Assembly: GCA_016930895.1 (NCBI GenBank)
Contig: JAFGFV010000136.1
Coordinates: 1-17,436, forward strand
Length of the DNA: 17,436 bases
Direction: 5' to 3'
Source: Spirochaetales bacterium
Lineage (GTDB): Bacteria > Spirochaetota > Spirochaetia > SZUA-6 > DRHE01
Shown: positions 1-7,200 of the stretch, piece after piece
Layout: the number at the start of each line of letters is the position of its first letter
Numbering within the stretch: position 1 is the first letter of the stretch
Translations under genes and position numbers: made by a program
Notes under the pieces: generated by a model
Databases searched by the model: none
What the model was told of the DNA's origin: nothing
What the model saw: the letters and a program-made list of their open reading frames with translations, nothing else

Positions 1-704
1 AGCAGGCTGCCCAGAACCACGCTGGCGAAAGCGTCTCCGGTTCCGGGATAGTAGGCAGGCACGAACGTGCAGTCCACCTTCCAGAAGCGCCCGTCGCTCC
101 GGTCGTAGGCGACCACGGCGGAGGTCTCTCCGCCCGGGGCCAGCGGCACGCTGGTGGCGATGATGACCGACGGTCCCAGCTCCGAGAGCTCCATGAGCCA
201 GTCCTTGAGCTCGGCAGGGGAGATCCCTTCCCGGTAGGGGCGCTCGAGCAGAAAACAGAGCTCGGTGAAGTTCGGAGTGATGAGTCCTGCGCTGGCCACG
301 AGGCTGCGCATGCCCTGGATCAACTGGGGCTGGACGGGGCCGTAGGGCTTGCCCCCGTCCCCCATCACCGGGTCTACCAGCACCAGCTGGCGCTCGCTTC
401 CGAAGGAGTCGATGAACTCCGAGACGATCTGGATCTGCTCCGAAGAGCCCAGGAACCCGCTGTACACCGCGTCGAAGCGCAGTCCCAGCTGTGTCCAGTG
501 CTCGATGGCTGCCCGCATGTGGGCGCTCAGGTCGACGAAGCGGTAGCCCTCGAAGCCCCCGGTGTGCGTCGAAAACACGGCCGTGGGCAGCGGGCATACC
601 TGGATCCCCATGGTGGCGAGGATGGGGATGATCACCGTCAGGGAGGCCCGCCCGAACCCGGACAGGTCGTGGATTGCCGCGGCGCGCGGCACGGGGGAGG
701 TCAC
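1..704 (-). CDS. Pyridoxamine kinase (PdxK/PdxY-like), 3' end cut by window edge
   Basis: Cytosolic PfkB/ribokinase-superfamily kinase that phosphorylates pyridoxamine/pyridoxal to supply PLP. I translated the minus strand: 234 complete codons are visible of the family's usual ~280. The N-terminus reads AAAIHDLSGFGRASLTVIIP, followed by CPLPTAVFSTHTGGFEGY (about residues 37-54), VDPVMGDGG (110-118) and ITPNFTEL (142-149), all typical of pyridoxamine kinases. The GTGDAF anion-hole/catalytic motif is at 221-226, with Asp224 as the expected base. The start is GTG at 704, with AGGAG at 715-711 six bases upstream. It overlaps the TGA of the radical SAM gene by 4 nt (GTGA), so it is the last visible gene of that operon and probably translationally coupled. 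It may provide PLP for the HisC-like aminotransferase two genes upstream (inference). Whether pyridoxamine or pyridoxal is preferred cannot be told from sequence. Confidence 0.88.
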   Translation of the reverse strand, partial: MTSPVPRAAAIHDLSGFGRASLTVIIPILATMGIQVCPLPTAVFSTHTGGFEGYRFVDLSAHMRAAIEHWTQLGLRFDAVYSGFLGSSEQIQIVSEFIDSFGSERQLVLVDPVMGDGGKPYGPVQPQLIQGMRSLVASAGLITPNFTELCFLLERPYREGISPAELKDWLMELSELGPSVIIATSVPLAPGGETSAVVAYDRSDGRFWKVDCTFVPAYYPGTGDAFASVVLGSL

Positions 705-1654
705 AGGCGTCTCCTGAGCTCGGGGAACTTCCGCAGGAAGTACCTGCGTCCCTCGTACGCGGCCTCGACGAGGAGCCCCCGGTCGATCATTCCCTGGACC
801 ACGGACCAGTCGCCACCGGTCTTCTCGAGGAGCTCGCTCACTGCCTCCGCCCGCATGGGGTGGACCGCCGTGATGGCGAGGAGGTCATCCTCCGGCCTGC
901 CGGTGGCGGAGAAGGCGTTGCCCTCGTACCCGATCAGATGCTCCACCCGCCCCACTTCCCCGGTCAGGATGGTGTGGGCTCTGGCCACCTGCTCTTCGGA
1001 GGGAGGCAGGACCCAGCTCTCCGCGGGGGGGCGGGTCGGGATCGAGAGGTAAGCCACGGCCGGCTCGAGGCGGCGCAGGAACGAAGCGACGGCATTCAGG
1101 TTGCCGTCGCCGTCGTTCAGGTCCCGGACCAGCATGGTTTCGGTGGCCACGATGCCGCGATAGCTGCTCTTGAACTCCAGCATTCCCTCCAGGATGCCCT
1201 GGAGCCGCAGGCTCCCGTGGGGCCGGTTGATCCGGTCCCAACAGGGATCGGTCACCGCGTCCACCTTGAACGACACCCAGTCCGTCTGACCTAGTGCCTC
1301 GCGCACGTCCCGGCGCCCCAGCAGGCTCCCGTTGGTGATGACGGCGATCTTGATGCCCAGAGGCTTCAGCCCCTGGATGATCGGTGCCAGGTTCACGTCC
1401 AGGGTCGGCTCCCCGTCGGGCACGAAGGTCAGATAGTCCACCCCTTCGCCCATCTCCTTGAGCCTGGCTGTCTTCTTGCGCGCCTCCTCGACGATCATCG
1501 AGGGCTCGTAGAACGGTGTGGGCTCGACCTGGAAGTGCTTGGTGCGGCCCAGCTGGCAGTACACGCACGAGTAGGAGCACGTCTTGTGGGGGATGTTGTT
1601 GATGCCGAGGCTGCGCCCCAGGCGCCGGGAGGGAACGGGGCCGTAGATGATCAT
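701..1654 (-). CDS. Radical SAM protein, COG0731-like Fe-S oxidoreductase
   Basis: 317-residue radical SAM enzyme expected to bind a 4Fe-4S cluster and cleave S-adenosylmethionine. The cluster motif is C26-x3-C30-x2-C33 (CSYSCVYC), preceded by the IIYGPVPSRRLGRSLGIN opening characteristic of the COG0731 group of stand-alone radical SAM proteins. FVPDGEPTLD (about 77-86) is the family's GEPTL/GGEP-like SAM-contact segment, and ITNGSLL (about 106-112) is another conserved strand. The last ~70 residues lack cysteines and look like a small helical or winged-helix-like tail. The ATG start overlaps the aminotransferase TGA by 4 nt (ATGA), with AGGAG 9 nt upstream inside that gene. Third gene of a sigma-54-type operon with a kinase, an aminotransferase and a pyridoxamine kinase. 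The substrate is unknown; the archaeal tRNA-wyosine enzyme TYW1 is a distant relative, but nothing here points to tRNA. Confidence 0.88.
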   Translation of the reverse strand: MIIYGPVPSRRLGRSLGINNIPHKTCSYSCVYCQLGRTKHFQVEPTPFYEPSMIVEEARKKTARLKEMGEGVDYLTFVPDGEPTLDVNLAPIIQGLKPLGIKIAVITNGSLLGRRDVREALGQTDWVSFKVDAVTDPCWDRINRPHGSLRLQGILEGMLEFKSSYRGIVATETMLVRDLNDGDGNLNAVASFLRRLEPAVAYLSIPTRPPAESWVLPPSEEQVARAHTILTGEVGRVEHLIGYEGNAFSATGRPEDDLLAITAVHPMRAEAVSELLEKTGGDWSVVQGMIDRGLLVEAAYEGRRYFLRKFPELRRRL

Positions 1655-2640
1655 GCCCCCTCGCTCCTGGCTGCGACCTGATAGGCGCGAACAAAGGCAT
1701 CATCCTGTTCCGGCGTGCCCACGGCTACCCGCAGGTATCCCGGGCCCAACTGGCTGGACAGATCCAGCACCAAGATTCCTTGCTCACGCAGCGCCTCCGC
1801 GAGGGTCGGGATTCGCGACCTGAGCAGCAGGAAGTTGGAGCTGCTGGGATACACCAGGGCCCCCAGGCTCTCCAGCTGCTCGCGCAGCCGCTCGCGCTCC
1901 CTCATGACCAGCTCCACGTTTCGCCACATGTATCCCGGCTCCCGCAGGGCCTCGATCGCGGCGAGCAGGCTGGGCCGCGGCAGGAAGGTCGCGGAGCCGG
2001 GAAAGGCGTCCAGGAAGGTCTGCCCCGCGATCAGGTAGCCCACCCGGGCCCCCGCCAGGCTGAAGGCCTTGTCCAGGGTGCGGGAAAGGGCCAGGTTGCC
2101 GTAGTCGCTCACCAGCCCCGCGAAGGTCAGGCCGGAGAACTCGAAGTAGGCCTCGTCGACGACCAGCAGGGTCTCCGGCCGCTCCAGGACCTCCCGCGCC
2201 GTATCCCGGTCCAGGACGAGCCTGCCGGTCGGGTTGTTCGGGTTGTCGATGATTACCAGGCACGGCCCGGTCAGCTCTTCCAGCAGGGGTTCCCTGGCGA
2301 GGGCAAAATCCGGAGGGCTCAGGCGGATGCGCACGAGCCTGCCGGCGAAGCGCCGGGCCACCTGGACGGTCGGCAGGAAGGAGGGGCTCGCCATGACCAC
2401 CTTTCTGCCGGCGGCGAAGCACATCACGATCTCCCGCAGGAGCAGATCGGAGCCGGGCCCGAGCAGCAGATGTTCCTTCTCGACCCCGGCGTAGTCAGCC
2501 AGGACCCGGGTTAGCTGATCCAGCGCAGCGGGCTCCGCGTAACGATTCAGCGACTCCAGGCCCATGCGGGCAGCCTCTACGACGGTGTCGGCGGGCGGGT
2601 AGGGCATCTCGTTCAGGTCCAGCTCCAGGCACTCGCTCAA
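1651..2640 (-). CDS. HisC-like PLP aminotransferase (class I/II)
   Basis: 329-residue fold-type I PLP enzyme, closest by motif to histidinol-phosphate aminotransferase (usually ~350 aa). Visible are LDLNEMP near the start (HisC LNxNE-type), LNRYAEP (31-37), DNPNNPTG (132-139), VDEAY (161-165), the PLP lysine K191 in LDKAFSLAGARVGY, and the C-terminal LRVAVGTPEQDDAF with a substrate-carboxylate arginine. The start chosen is TTG at 2640: it has GGAGG seven bases upstream and forms a TTGA overlap with the stop of the NAD-kinase-like gene. The same frame stays open upstream to 3543, but that part is antisense-like sequence over the kinase gene. Context (no other his genes, radical SAM and PLP salvage genes) argues that it may not serve histidine synthesis; other substrates such as aromatic amino acids or a threonine-phosphate-type amine are possible. 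The 4-nt overlaps on both sides imply stoichiometric expression with its neighbours. Confidence 0.85.
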   Translation of the reverse strand: MSECLELDLNEMPYPPADTVVEAARMGLESLNRYAEPAALDQLTRVLADYAGVEKEHLLLGPGSDLLLREIVMCFAAGRKVVMASPSFLPTVQVARRFAGRLVRIRLSPPDFALAREPLLEELTGPCLVIIDNPNNPTGRLVLDRDTAREVLERPETLLVVDEAYFEFSGLTFAGLVSDYGNLALSRTLDKAFSLAGARVGYLIAGQTFLDAFPGSATFLPRPSLLAAIEALREPGYMWRNVELVMRERERLREQLESLGALVYPSSSNFLLLRSRIPTLAEALREQGILVLDLSSQLGPGYLRVAVGTPEQDDAFVRAYQVAARSEGA

Positions 2641-3785
2641 CAGCGGACCTCCATCTTCATGGTCTCGCGGGTCCCGACTACGACCTCCACGTATCCCGAT
2701 AGGGCCTGGTCGAGGGCGGAATCCCCGGTGTCCACCCGCAGGGCCTCGAGCCTCGTCAGCTTGTCGGAGGTAGCGACCACCAGGATCCCCTCGCGGCCCA
2801 CCCGCCGCAGCACCTCGGGGGTGAACTGCCGGTTTCCCCGGCCGAACAGGAACCCGTTGCCCCCGATCGGGGTGACGATGATCCGAGTTTCCTCGTACCT
2901 GTCCATCAGCTCGAGAATGCCCTTCTCGCCGAGGTCGGACCCTACCAGGCGTCCTTCCGCCACCGCGTCGACCCCGAGCAGGGTCTTGGGCAGCCCCAGG
3001 GCATCCGCGACGGCCTTGACGGTGGTCCCGGGGCCGAGGAGGTACAGCACCCCGGGCGCGACGGCGCCGGCCACGTAGGCTGCGAGCGCCTCCTTGCTCT
3101 GCACCGCGGCGGCGTCGCCGGAGGAGGCTTCCTTGCCCCGCTGCAGCAGACCGGCGGCGCGGGGGGCCAGCAGGTAGCCGTACAACTTCGACGCCAGCCG
3201 GTTCTGCCGGAAAGCCTCCTCGTCGATGTCCAGGACCTCCTGCTCCTCCAGCGCGCTGTCCTCGCCGCCCTCGTTGCCCTCCAGGAAGGCGTCCAGCATG
3301 GCCGCCGCGGCCCCGGGGCTCACGGCGAACACGCCGCTGAAGACCTTGACGCCCGCGGGGACGGCGATCACCGGGACGGACATGCCGATGGAATCCTGGA
3401 TGTCCCGGGCCGTGCCGTCGCCGCCCACGAACACCAAGAGCTCGATGCCCCGAGACACCATCTCCCGGGCGATCCTCCGGGTGTCTTCGGCCGTCGTGGT
3501 CTCCCCCGTGGCACCCACGACCACGGCGCTTCCGCCGGCCCACTTGGCGCCCATCTTGCCCGGAGCCGTCAGGAGCTCGATGCGGTCCGTGTTGCGCAGC
3601 CGCCCCAGGAACTCCCGGGCTCGGACCGGAGTCACCGGGGAGGCGCCCAGCTCCAGCGCCTTCCGGCTCATCGCACCGTCGGTACCCTTGAGCCCGACGC
3701 TTCCGCCCATGCCCGCCACGGGGTTCACGATCAGTCCGATCCGGACCTTTGAGCTCTTGTCTTTTCCGTGAACCTGTTCCGACAT
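2637..3785 (-). CDS. ATP-NAD kinase family protein (COG3199/AcoX-like)
   Basis: 382-residue member of the NAD kinase/diacylglycerol kinase superfamily. The N-terminal IGLIVNPVAGMGG (16-28) is the first nucleotide-binding loop; VFVGGDGTARDI (118-129) is the GGDGT signature. The C-terminal half carries PGTTVKAVADALGLPKTLLGVDAV and a late PIGGNGFLFGRGNRQFTPEVLR segment, both typical of the COG3199 group, which includes AcoX of acetoin operons. It may phosphorylate NAD or another small molecule; no member of this subgroup is well enough defined to fix the substrate here. The ATG at 3785 is chosen because AGGA lies 8 nt upstream and conserved sequence starts just after it; an in-frame extension to 3884 is non-conserved and would run through the sigma-54 promoter. 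First gene of a four-gene operon, ending in a TTGA overlap with the aminotransferase. The predicted transcript start at about 3798 gives a 13-nt leader. Confidence 0.82.
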   Translation of the reverse strand: MSEQVHGKDKSSKVRIGLIVNPVAGMGGSVGLKGTDGAMSRKALELGASPVTPVRAREFLGRLRNTDRIELLTAPGKMGAKWAGGSAVVVGATGETTTAEDTRRIAREMVSRGIELLVFVGGDGTARDIQDSIGMSVPVIAVPAGVKVFSGVFAVSPGAAAAMLDAFLEGNEGGEDSALEEQEVLDIDEEAFRQNRLASKLYGYLLAPRAAGLLQRGKEASSGDAAAVQSKEALAAYVAGAVAPGVLYLLGPGTTVKAVADALGLPKTLLGVDAVAEGRLVGSDLGEKGILELMDRYEETRIIVTPIGGNGFLFGRGNRQFTPEVLRRVGREGILVVATSDKLTRLEALRVDTGDSALDQALSGYVEVVVGTRETMKMEVRC

Positions 3786-3808
3786 CGCCTCTGTCCTGAC
3801 CTTAGGGA

Positions 3809-3824
3809 TGCAAGTGGTGTGCCA
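3809..3824 (-). promoter_or_regulatory. Sigma-54 (-24/-12) promoter of the kinase/aminotransferase/radical SAM operon
   Basis: Read on the minus strand the site is TGGCAC (3824-3819), five bases ACCAC, then TTGCA (3813-3809). It fits the RpoN consensus TGGCAC-N5-TTGCW without mismatch, and the invariant GG and GC are exactly 10 bases apart. The GC at 3811-3810 as -13/-12 predicts transcription from about 3798, 13 nt before the ATG at 3785. No comparable sigma-70 element was found in the 173-bp gap. An RpoN activator gene lies at 7771-9150 in this same window. Confidence 0.75.
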
Positions 3825-3943
3825 CGCGGCGGGAGGCAGTGCCGGCCCCGGCGCATTCCGCGTAGCGTCTTTGAGACCATGCACTTACGTTGGAGGGCTC
3901 GTCCGTGCCGCCGGATTCTCCGCGCTCTGCCCGCGGACTACCG

Positions 3944-3956
3944 TTGCAATGTGCAA
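3944..3956. promoter_or_regulatory. Candidate upstream activator site, 13-bp palindrome
   Basis: TTGCA-ATG-TGCAA is a perfect 5-3-5 inverted repeat in the intergenic space just before the TauE stop codon. It lies about 120 bp upstream of the sigma-54 -24 element at 3824-3809, within the 80-150 bp range usual for enhancer sites of RpoN activators. A related palindrome (TTGA-CAT-TCAA, same CAT centre on the matching strand) sits at 9245-9255 upstream of the second sigma-54 promoter. The role is inferred from position and symmetry only. Confidence 0.4.
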
Positions 3957-3958
3957 GA

Positions 3959-4780
3959 CTAATTGGCGGTCGGCGCGGAGGCCGCGGAAGCCGCCGCGGT
4001 CATTACATTGACCACCACGAACGCCGCCGCCGCGAGGGTGGTGAGGGCGAAGAGCAACTTCAGGGCCTCGGGCCGAGTCTTCAGGGACAGGGCACCGCCG
4101 GCCAGACCCCCGCCCGCGGCCAGGGCCGCCAGGGCGAAGATCCGCCAGCTCGCCACCAGGTCACCCCCGGCCGCGTGGCCGATCAAGCCCATCAGGGCGG
4201 TGGTGGCCACCATGGCGGAGGACGTGCCCACGGCTACGCGCATGGGCACCCCGCACAGCAAGACCATGAGCGGGATCTTGAAGGATCCGCAGGATATGCC
4301 CACCATGCCGGCGACCAGGCCCACCAGGGCGGTCACCGGGATGGTGATCCAGAGATTCACCGTGTAGTGGTACTCCCGGAAGCTCCTGTGCCACCAGCCG
4401 AACCCATGCGTGCGCTGCCATGCTCCCGCCTTGATGGGCAGGAGCATCATGATTCCGGAGGCAACCAGAAGGGCGGCCAGGACGATCTTGAGAGTGCCGC
4501 CGGCGAAGCGGTGGGCGAAATAGCCCCCGACCAGGGCCATGAGGTCGGTCGGGGGGTCGATGACCAGGGCCAGCTTCCAGTCCACGGTGCCGCGGAAGCC
4601 GAACACCAGCAGGGCGCTGAGGGCGGTGGTGACCAGGATGAGCTGGCCGGTGGTGGCCGCCTGATGCACCGGCAGGCCGGCGGCGATCAGGAGTGGAACG
4701 TAGAAGTTCCCGCCTCCCCGGCCCACCGCCGCCGTGAATACGGAGATGATCAGAACGCCCGCGAACACCGCCAGGCTCAC
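3959..4780 (-). CDS. TauE/SafE family membrane permease
   Basis: 273-residue polytopic inner-membrane protein of the sulfite exporter TauE/SafE family (PF01925), which moves sulfite, sulfoacetate, thiosulfate or other organic anions. The usual two-fold internal repeat is visible: GRGGGNFYVPLLIAAGLPVHQA (about 20-41) and GMVGISCGSFKIPLMVLLCGVPMRVAVGTSSAMV (about 158-191). Each half has several hydrophobic helices; a loop of about 35 residues (HGFGWWHRSFREYHY region) separates them. The length is normal for the family. The start is GTG at 4780, with GAGGA about 9 nt upstream. It overlaps the enzyme I TGA by 4 nt (GTGA), so the two are cotranscribed and coupled. The Ala-rich C-terminal tail (AAASAASAPTAN) has no motif. 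The substrate cannot be told from sequence, and there are no sulfur-oxidation genes beside it. Confidence 0.88.
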   Translation of the reverse strand: MSLAVFAGVLIISVFTAAVGRGGGNFYVPLLIAAGLPVHQAATTGQLILVTTALSALLVFGFRGTVDWKLALVIDPPTDLMALVGGYFAHRFAGGTLKIVLAALLVASGIMMLLPIKAGAWQRTHGFGWWHRSFREYHYTVNLWITIPVTALVGLVAGMVGISCGSFKIPLMVLLCGVPMRVAVGTSSAMVATTALMGLIGHAAGGDLVASWRIFALAALAAGGGLAGGALSLKTRPEALKLLFALTTLAAAAFVVVNVMTAAASAASAPTAN

Positions 4781-6426
4781 AGGCGGGTTCCTCGCACGGC
4801 CGCGCGGATCGGGTCCGCGGCGACGGGGGAAATGCTCAAGCTCCGGTACCCCATCTCCAGGAGCAAGGGGACGTTCTCCGGGACCGAGGCCGCCTCGCCG
4901 CAGATGCTCACGTCGGCGATCCTGCCCATCCCCTTGGCCGCATCCGCAACGTGGCGCATCATGAACAGCACCGCTTCGTTGCGCAGGTCCCCGTAGCGCT
5001 GCACCGCCTCGTTGTCCCGGTCGGCGGCGGTGAAGTACTGGATCAGGTCGTTGGTCCCCAGGCTGACGAAGTCCACGGCAGGCAGGATGCTCTGGACGGA
5101 GAAGGCGGCGGCCGGGATCTCGATCATGGCCCCGAGCCTGGGGGATTCGCAGAAGGGAGTGCCCGAGGCCGCCAGCTCTCCCATTACCTCCGCCAGCACC
5201 TCTCGCACCCAGGCCATGTCCGCGAGGGTCGTCACCATCGGGATCAGGATATCGATCGAGGCGCCCTTCGCGGCCCTGAGTATCGCCCGCAGCTGGGTGC
5301 GCAGCTCCTCCGGTCGGCGAAGAAGGTGCCGCCGGATGCCCCGGATCCCGAGGGACGGGTTCTGCGCGAGGCAGCGTTCGAGGTAGGGAAGGCGCTTGTC
5401 CGCCCCGAGGTCGAAGCTGCGCATGACCACCCGCCTGTCCCGCATCCGCTCCATGACCCGGCGATACACGAGATACTGCTCCTGCTCATCGGGAATGCGC
5501 TCCGTGCCGAGGAGCAGGAACTCGGTGCGGAAGAGGCCTATCCCCTCGAGGCGGTTGTCCAGCAGCAGCTCTACCTGGCCGGCATTGTCGATGTTGGCCA
5601 GCAGGGTCACCCGTGTCCCGTCCGCGGTGCGGGTTTCCACGGCCGCGGCCGGGAGCTTGCGCCTGCGGGTCGCCGGGGCCCGCCGCAGGGCCTCGTAGCT
5701 TTGCGTGGTCTCTTGGCTGGGCCGGACGATGAGCCGGCCCTTGAGCGCGTCGAGGATGAGCTCGTCCCCCGGGCGAACCCCCTCCGCCAGCCCGCGCACC
5801 GCACCCAGGGAGGGAATGTTGAAGCCTTTGAGCAGAATGGCCGCGTGGGAGGTCAGCGCCCGGCTGGAAGTGACCAGTCCCCGCGCCCGGGCGTTCCTGG
5901 CTTTCATGGCCTCGGACAGGAACAGGTTGCTGGAAACCAGGATGTGGTTTTCGGCGCTCTCGCGCATCTCGGCCGCGTACCGTGCGGCGGGCAGGCACAG
6001 GGCTGCGAGGAGGTTCTGGGCCATATCCCAGATGTCTTCGACTCGGGCCTGCAGATAGGGGTCTCCGCTGGCCTCCAGGCGGCCGCTCAGGCGCTCGGCT
6101 TCCTCGGTGAGCGCCCACTCGGGGCCCTGGAGCTGCTCCGCGATGCGCCTGCGCACGGATTGGTGGAACTCCTCGTCACCGAGCATGAGCTCGTGGATGT
6201 TGAAGAGCTTCAGGGCATCCAACCCGGCGTCCCGGTGGGCCTGCAGAACGTGTTCGTGCAGGTGTTCCTGCACCAGCCGCACGGCGCGATCGTAGCGTTT
6301 GGATTCCGCCGCGACCCGGTCCGGGGACAGTGCCGTGCGCGGCACGCTGAGCTTTCGGGTCAGGACGTGCGCCTGCCCGAACGCGATTCCGGGACAGATG
6401 ATCGTTCCTGCGAGTACCTTTTCCAT
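4777..6426 (-). CDS. ptsI: Phosphoenolpyruvate-protein phosphotransferase (PTS enzyme I)
   Basis: 549-residue cytosolic enzyme I that autophosphorylates from PEP and passes phosphate to HPr (E. coli EI is 575 aa). Domains in order: N-terminal HPr-binding helical region (about 1-145); swivelling phosphohistidine domain (about 146-235) with the active histidine H194 in ALTSHAAIL, where the usual GGRTSH is SRALTSH; PEP-binding TIM barrel (about 255-549). Residues matching the E. coli active site are all present: R300 (GLFRTEF), R336 (MRSFDLG), N459/D460 (LGTNDLIQY), R470 and the acid-base C509 (ICGEAAS). ATG at 6426 is chosen for GGGAG five bases upstream; an extension to 6477 would start inside the predicted promoter. 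It overlaps TauE by GTGA. No HPr, EII or HPr kinase gene is in the window, so a regulatory PTS or a remote HPr partner is likely. No N-terminal GAF domain, so it is not the EI-Ntr (PtsP) form. Confidence 0.9.
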   Translation of the reverse strand: MEKVLAGTIICPGIAFGQAHVLTRKLSVPRTALSPDRVAAESKRYDRAVRLVQEHLHEHVLQAHRDAGLDALKLFNIHELMLGDEEFHQSVRRRIAEQLQGPEWALTEEAERLSGRLEASGDPYLQARVEDIWDMAQNLLAALCLPAARYAAEMRESAENHILVSSNLFLSEAMKARNARARGLVTSSRALTSHAAILLKGFNIPSLGAVRGLAEGVRPGDELILDALKGRLIVRPSQETTQSYEALRRAPATRRRKLPAAAVETRTADGTRVTLLANIDNAGQVELLLDNRLEGIGLFRTEFLLLGTERIPDEQEQYLVYRRVMERMRDRRVVMRSFDLGADKRLPYLERCLAQNPSLGIRGIRRHLLRRPEELRTQLRAILRAAKGASIDILIPMVTTLADMAWVREVLAEVMGELAASGTPFCESPRLGAMIEIPAAAFSVQSILPAVDFVSLGTNDLIQYFTAADRDNEAVQRYGDLRNEAVLFMMRHVADAAKGMGRIADVSICGEAASVPENVPLLLEMGYRSLSISPVAADPIRAAVRGTRL

Positions 6427-6458
6427 CCGCACTCCCTGCCCTCGAGCGGCGGCCGGCC

Positions 6459-6487
6459 TTGATGTTTGAAAACACAAACATTATACT
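6459..6487 (+). promoter_or_regulatory. Sigma-70-type promoter for the DUF1638/DtxR-family operon
   Basis: TTGATG at 6459-6464 and TATACT at 6482-6487 are separated by 17 nt, matching 4 of 6 and 5 of 6 consensus bases. The predicted transcript start near 6494 lies downstream of the in-frame TTG at 6466 and upstream of the well-placed GTG at 6541. This favours GTG as the true start of the DUF1638 gene. Confidence 0.55.
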
Positions 6488-6507
6488 ACACCTCGAACAT
6501 AAGTCCA
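6480..6507 (-). promoter_or_regulatory. Sigma-70-type promoter for ptsI-tauE
   Basis: On the minus strand a perfect TATAAT lies at 6485-6480, with TGGACT (4 of 6 to TTGACA) at 6507-6502 and a 16-nt spacer. Transcription would start near 6473, giving a leader of about 46 nt before the ATG at 6426. The -10 element overlaps the -10 of the opposing DUF1638 promoter. Confidence 0.6.
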
Positions 6508-6540
6508 CACTACGTCGTGTCGGCCAAGGAGGGAGAGAAG

Positions 6541-7200
6541 GTGAGCGGAGTAGAGGTTTCCTTCGAAGAGCTTGCCGTGGTCGCCTGCGGGACCATGGGA
6601 ATGGAGCTCAACGCTTTGAAGCAGAGCGGTTTTCTGAACGCCCGCAAGCTCCTGTTCACCAAACCGGGGAGGCATGAGGTGCCGAGAGAGCTGGAAACCC
6701 AGCTCGTGGAGCGGATACGCTCGGCCAGGCGCTATGCCGACAAGGTGATCGTGGTGTACGGGGGGAAGTTCTGCTACATCAACGCGAACGATCCCTACCG
6801 GACCATCGACGGGATCATCGCGGAGCAGGGCCCGGGCATTGTCCGCATCAACGCGACCCACTGCGTGGACATGCTGGCCGACGCGGCAGAGCGGGAACGC
6901 ATCAGCGCAGGGGGCAAGGTGTTCTGGTTGACGCCGGGCTGGGTTGTGTATCGGGACAACGTCTTCGAGGACTGGGACCAGGGCAAGGCCAACGAGACAT
7001 TCCCGCAGAACAGCGGAGGGGCGATCCTCCTCGACGCGGTGGGGTTCTGGGAGGAGTTCTCCGCCTCCCATCCGGAGAAGATCCTGGATTTCTCCGACTG
7101 GATGGCCATCCCGATCCATCCCCATCCGGTTTCCCTGGGGCGGTTCAAGTCCCTGCTGACGGAGTCCGCCCGGCAGCTCCTGGGTACGGCCGCGGCATGA
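6541..7200 (+). CDS. DUF1638 domain protein
   Basis: 219-residue cytosolic protein recognised as DUF1638 (PF07796-type), a family often found near corrinoid methyltransferase genes of methanogens and anaerobic bacteria; its biochemical role is not established. Conserved points seen: VVACGTMGMEL (14-23, C16), a VVYGGKFC segment (71-78, C78), the INATHC block (103-108, H107-C108) and the FWLTPGWVVYRD strand (128-139). C16, C78 and H107/C108 could form a metal or cofactor site (inference). GTG at 6541 is chosen over an in-frame TTG at 6466 because AGGAGG lies eight bases upstream and the predicted promoter overlaps the alternative start. Its TGA overlaps the ATG of the DtxR-family regulator (ATGA), so the two are coupled. 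It is divergent from ptsI. The RACo-like gene at 9458 fits the same corrinoid theme. Confidence 0.75.
   Translation: MSGVEVSFEELAVVACGTMGMELNALKQSGFLNARKLLFTKPGRHEVPRELETQLVERIRSARRYADKVIVVYGGKFCYINANDPYRTIDGIIAEQGPGIVRINATHCVDMLADAAERERISAGGKVFWLTPGWVVYRDNVFEDWDQGKANETFPQNSGGAILLDAVGFWEEFSASHPEKILDFSDWMAIPIHPHPVSLGRFKSLLTESARQLLGTAAA

Noticed and set aside
2641..3543. In-frame N-terminal extension making a 630-residue aminotransferase fusion
   Set aside because: The added part is Gly/Arg-rich nonsense lying out of frame over the NAD-kinase-like gene. The TTG at 2640 with GGAGG and a TTGA overlap explains the true start.
3786..3884. Upstream in-frame start (ATG at 3884) for the NAD-kinase-like gene
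   Set aside because: The extra 33 residues are not conserved-looking and their codons overlap the predicted sigma-54 promoter and transcript start.
4951..6462. Long plus-strand open frame (503 codons) over ptsI
   Set aside because: No recognisable domain; ptsI on the other strand has all catalytic residues in order.
6466..6540. TTG at 6466 as start of the DUF1638 gene
   Set aside because: It falls inside the promoter region and lacks a ribosome site; GTG at 6541 has AGGAGG at proper spacing.
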